Source: Acidobacteriota bacterium (GTDB lineage: Bacteria > Acidobacteriota > Terriglobia > UBA7540). From it: 64,000 bases of DNA. Positions within the stretch are counted from its first letter, which is position 1. Every line of letters starts with the position of its first letter. The DNA is taken from positions 1 to 64,000 of the forward strand of contig JAJYLL010000011.1 in assembly GCA_021787735.1 (NCBI GenBank), given 5' to 3'. Made by a program: the position numbers and the translations under genes. Of the stretch, positions 62,100 through 64,000 are shown one piece after another. Under the pieces are notes generated by a model that saw only the letters and a program-made list of their open reading frames with translations, searched no databases and was not told the DNA's origin.

Positions 62100-63884
62100 A
62101 TGACCCTGACCAGTCCGATATTTCGGAAGCTGATGATTGCCACTTTCCTGCTGATGGCGGGAATACTGCTGTGCCTGAACTTTTATCTCACCCGCTTTAC
62201 CGTCCAGATTCAGACTCAGGCGATCGAGCGTCGATCGAGGGCAGAAGCGCAACTCCTTGCCGAAGAAGTGGCAACAGTTCCGCCCTCGAAGCTGGAGCAG
62301 TGGACTCGACGAGCTCAAGCCCGCGCGCAGGCGCAGATTACTGTTATCGGCCCGCAGGGTGCGGTGCTTGCCGATTCGGCAGACCCGTCGGCCATATCCT
62401 CCAGACGCTCTGACCTCGCCGAAGTTCAGAAAGCACTACAAGGAACTGCCGGAACGTCTATTCGCCCTGACCCTGTACTTAACGAAGACCTTTATTACCT
62501 GGCGATACCGCTTCGCTACCAGGGGCAGCCGGGTTACGCCTTGCAACTTGCCACGCCCCTGACGGACGTCAAAACGGCCACAGAAACACTGCACAACGAA
62601 ATCTGGCTGGCATCGTTAGTTGCCCTGCTTTTAACCCTGGCAGTTGCTTATTTCCTTTCACGATCTTTTACGCGTCGCATCAGCAACCTCAAGGCATTCG
62701 CTGAGAACTTGGACAAGGCGCCGACGGCGGAACGGGTGTCGGTCTATGAAAGCGACGAGCTGGGTGACCTGGCACGCTCGCTCGACCGGACGGGCGCCCG
62801 CCTGCGTGAGCTTGTTGAGCGCCTGAGTCTGGAATCTGCGCGGCGTGAAAGCATCCTGGCCAGCATGGTGGAAGGAGTGCTGGCAGTGGACGGAGACCTC
62901 AGGATCACTTTCTGCAACGATTCATTCCGGCGAGTTGTCGTGACATCCGGCAGCAAACCCGAGGGCCGGCCGTTAGTGGAGGTTTTGCGCGACCCCGAAC
63001 TGCTCAGTATGTTTACGGGTGTCCTGGAATCTCGAAAGCCTCTGAAGCAGCGGGTGCGGCTGGCAGGTGCGGAAGGCCGATCGTTTGAAATTCAAGTCAC
63101 TCCTCTTACCGGATCGGTGCGAGGTGGCGCCATCTCAATTTTCTATGATATTACGGATCTGGAGCGTCTGGAGCGCATCCGAAGGGATTTTGTCGCCAAC
63201 GTCTCGCATGAACTGCGCACACCTCTTACGGCCATTAGTGGATATGCAGAGACGCTGCTTGAAGGTGCCCTCGAAGACCAGGAAAACAACCGCAAGTTTG
63301 TTGAAATCATCAAGACCCACGCCATAAGGCTTAACAACATCGCCTCAGACCTTCTGGCACTGTCGGAGCTCGAATCTGAAAGGCCCGTTGTTGAATCAAA
63401 CCCCTTTTCAGTACGAGCCGCGGCTGAAACGGCGATCAAGATTGTCGAGCCGACGGCTCAGCTTCGCGGGGTCGCCATTATTCGCGGGGAGCTGGCTGAA
63501 GCTGAGGTCTTGACAGAGCGCGGACGGCTGGAACAGGCGCTGGTGAACCTGCTGGACAACGCCGTCAAATTCAATCGACCCGGCGGCGAAGTTCGTCTGC
63601 AAGTAACACGTGAGGCTGGCGACAAAATTCGTATCACCGTGGCTGATACCGGCATCGGTATTCCCTCGACGGACCTGTCGAGGATCTTCGAGCGGTTCTA
63701 CCGGGTTGACAAAGCTCGTTCCCGGGATATGGGCGGCACTGGCCTCGGGCTCTCCATCGTCAAGCATGTTGTCGAGCGCATGAGTGGAACGGTCAGCGTG
63801 GAAAGCCAGGTAGGGAAGGGATCGACTTTCACAGTTCTTCTGCCTGCGTGCACGCCGGAACCGCTGAAAACCAAATCGTGCTGA
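62100..63884 (+). CDS. PhoR-type sensor histidine kinase (HAMP-PAS-HisKA-HATPase)
   Basis: [85 protein letters not shown]. Confidence 0.95.
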   Translation: MTLTSPIFRKLMIATFLLMAGILLCLNFYLTRFTVQIQTQAIERRSRAEAQLLAEEVATVPPSKLEQWTRRAQARAQAQITVIGPQGAVLADSADPSAISSRRSDLAEVQKALQGTAGTSIRPDPVLNEDLYYLAIPLRYQGQPGYALQLATPLTDVKTATETLHNEIWLASLVALLLTLAVAYFLSRSFTRRISNLKAFAENLDKAPTAERVSVYESDELGDLARSLDRTGARLRELVERLSLESARRESILASMVEGVLAVDGDLRITFCNDSFRRVVVTSGSKPEGRPLVEVLRDPELLSMFTGVLESRKPLKQRVRLAGAEGRSFEIQVTPLTGSVRGGAISIFYDITDLERLERIRRDFVANVSHELRTPLTAISGYAETLLEGALEDQENNRKFVEIIKTHAIRLNNIASDLLALSELESERPVVESNPFSVRAAAETAIKIVEPTAQLRGVAIIRGELAEAEVLTERGRLEQALVNLLDNAVKFNRPGGEVRLQVTREAGDKIRITVADTGIGIPSTDLSRIFERFYRVDKARSRDMGGTGLGLSIVKHVVERMSGTVSVESQVGKGSTFTVLLPACTPEPLKTKSC

Positions 63885-64000
63885 TCGGTAATAGCGGTCT
63901 CGACCTCATTTACCTCGTGGCAGCACTCACTTGCATTTCTTCTTGCATAGAGATAACTTCGCTTTCCTCAAGATTACGAGAGCGGCGAATGGCAGGTGTG

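Overview
The window looks like a chromosomal origin-region segment of a GC-rich, probably acidobacterial-type genome (lineage is inference). It contains a bactofilin-parB-parA-rsmG cluster with two near-canonical parS sites, and dnaA-dnaN-gyrB-gyrA with DnaA-box-like 9-mers between dnaA and dnaN. Other content: ctaB/DUF420 beside a 5'-truncated cytochrome oxidase subunit III relic; GH63 and glycogen-debranching-type hydrolases; trpB2, uppS-like and kdsB genes; a remnant restriction-modification island (about 21.9-24.2 kb) bordered by palindromic repeats; and a long sugar/glycan-metabolism stretch (tandem Tat-exported Gfo/Idh/MocA, DUF4965, DHDPS-family, GalT, TIM-barrel isomerase, GH20-like). 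It ends with a PhoB/PhoR-type two-component pair. The strongest finding is at 38457-39062: an AhpC-type peroxiredoxin whose peroxidatic cysteine codon is an in-frame TGA. A perfect 8-bp hairpin with a G-starting loop lies about 20 nt downstream, consistent with a bacterial SECIS, so this is a probable selenoprotein that ORF callers split. Other anomalies are two single-base frameshifts (a cupin and a DUF1295-like protein), a tandem duplication carrying an HTH relic, an ABC-permease operon with no ATPase, and a cis-prenyltransferase with altered active-site motifs.
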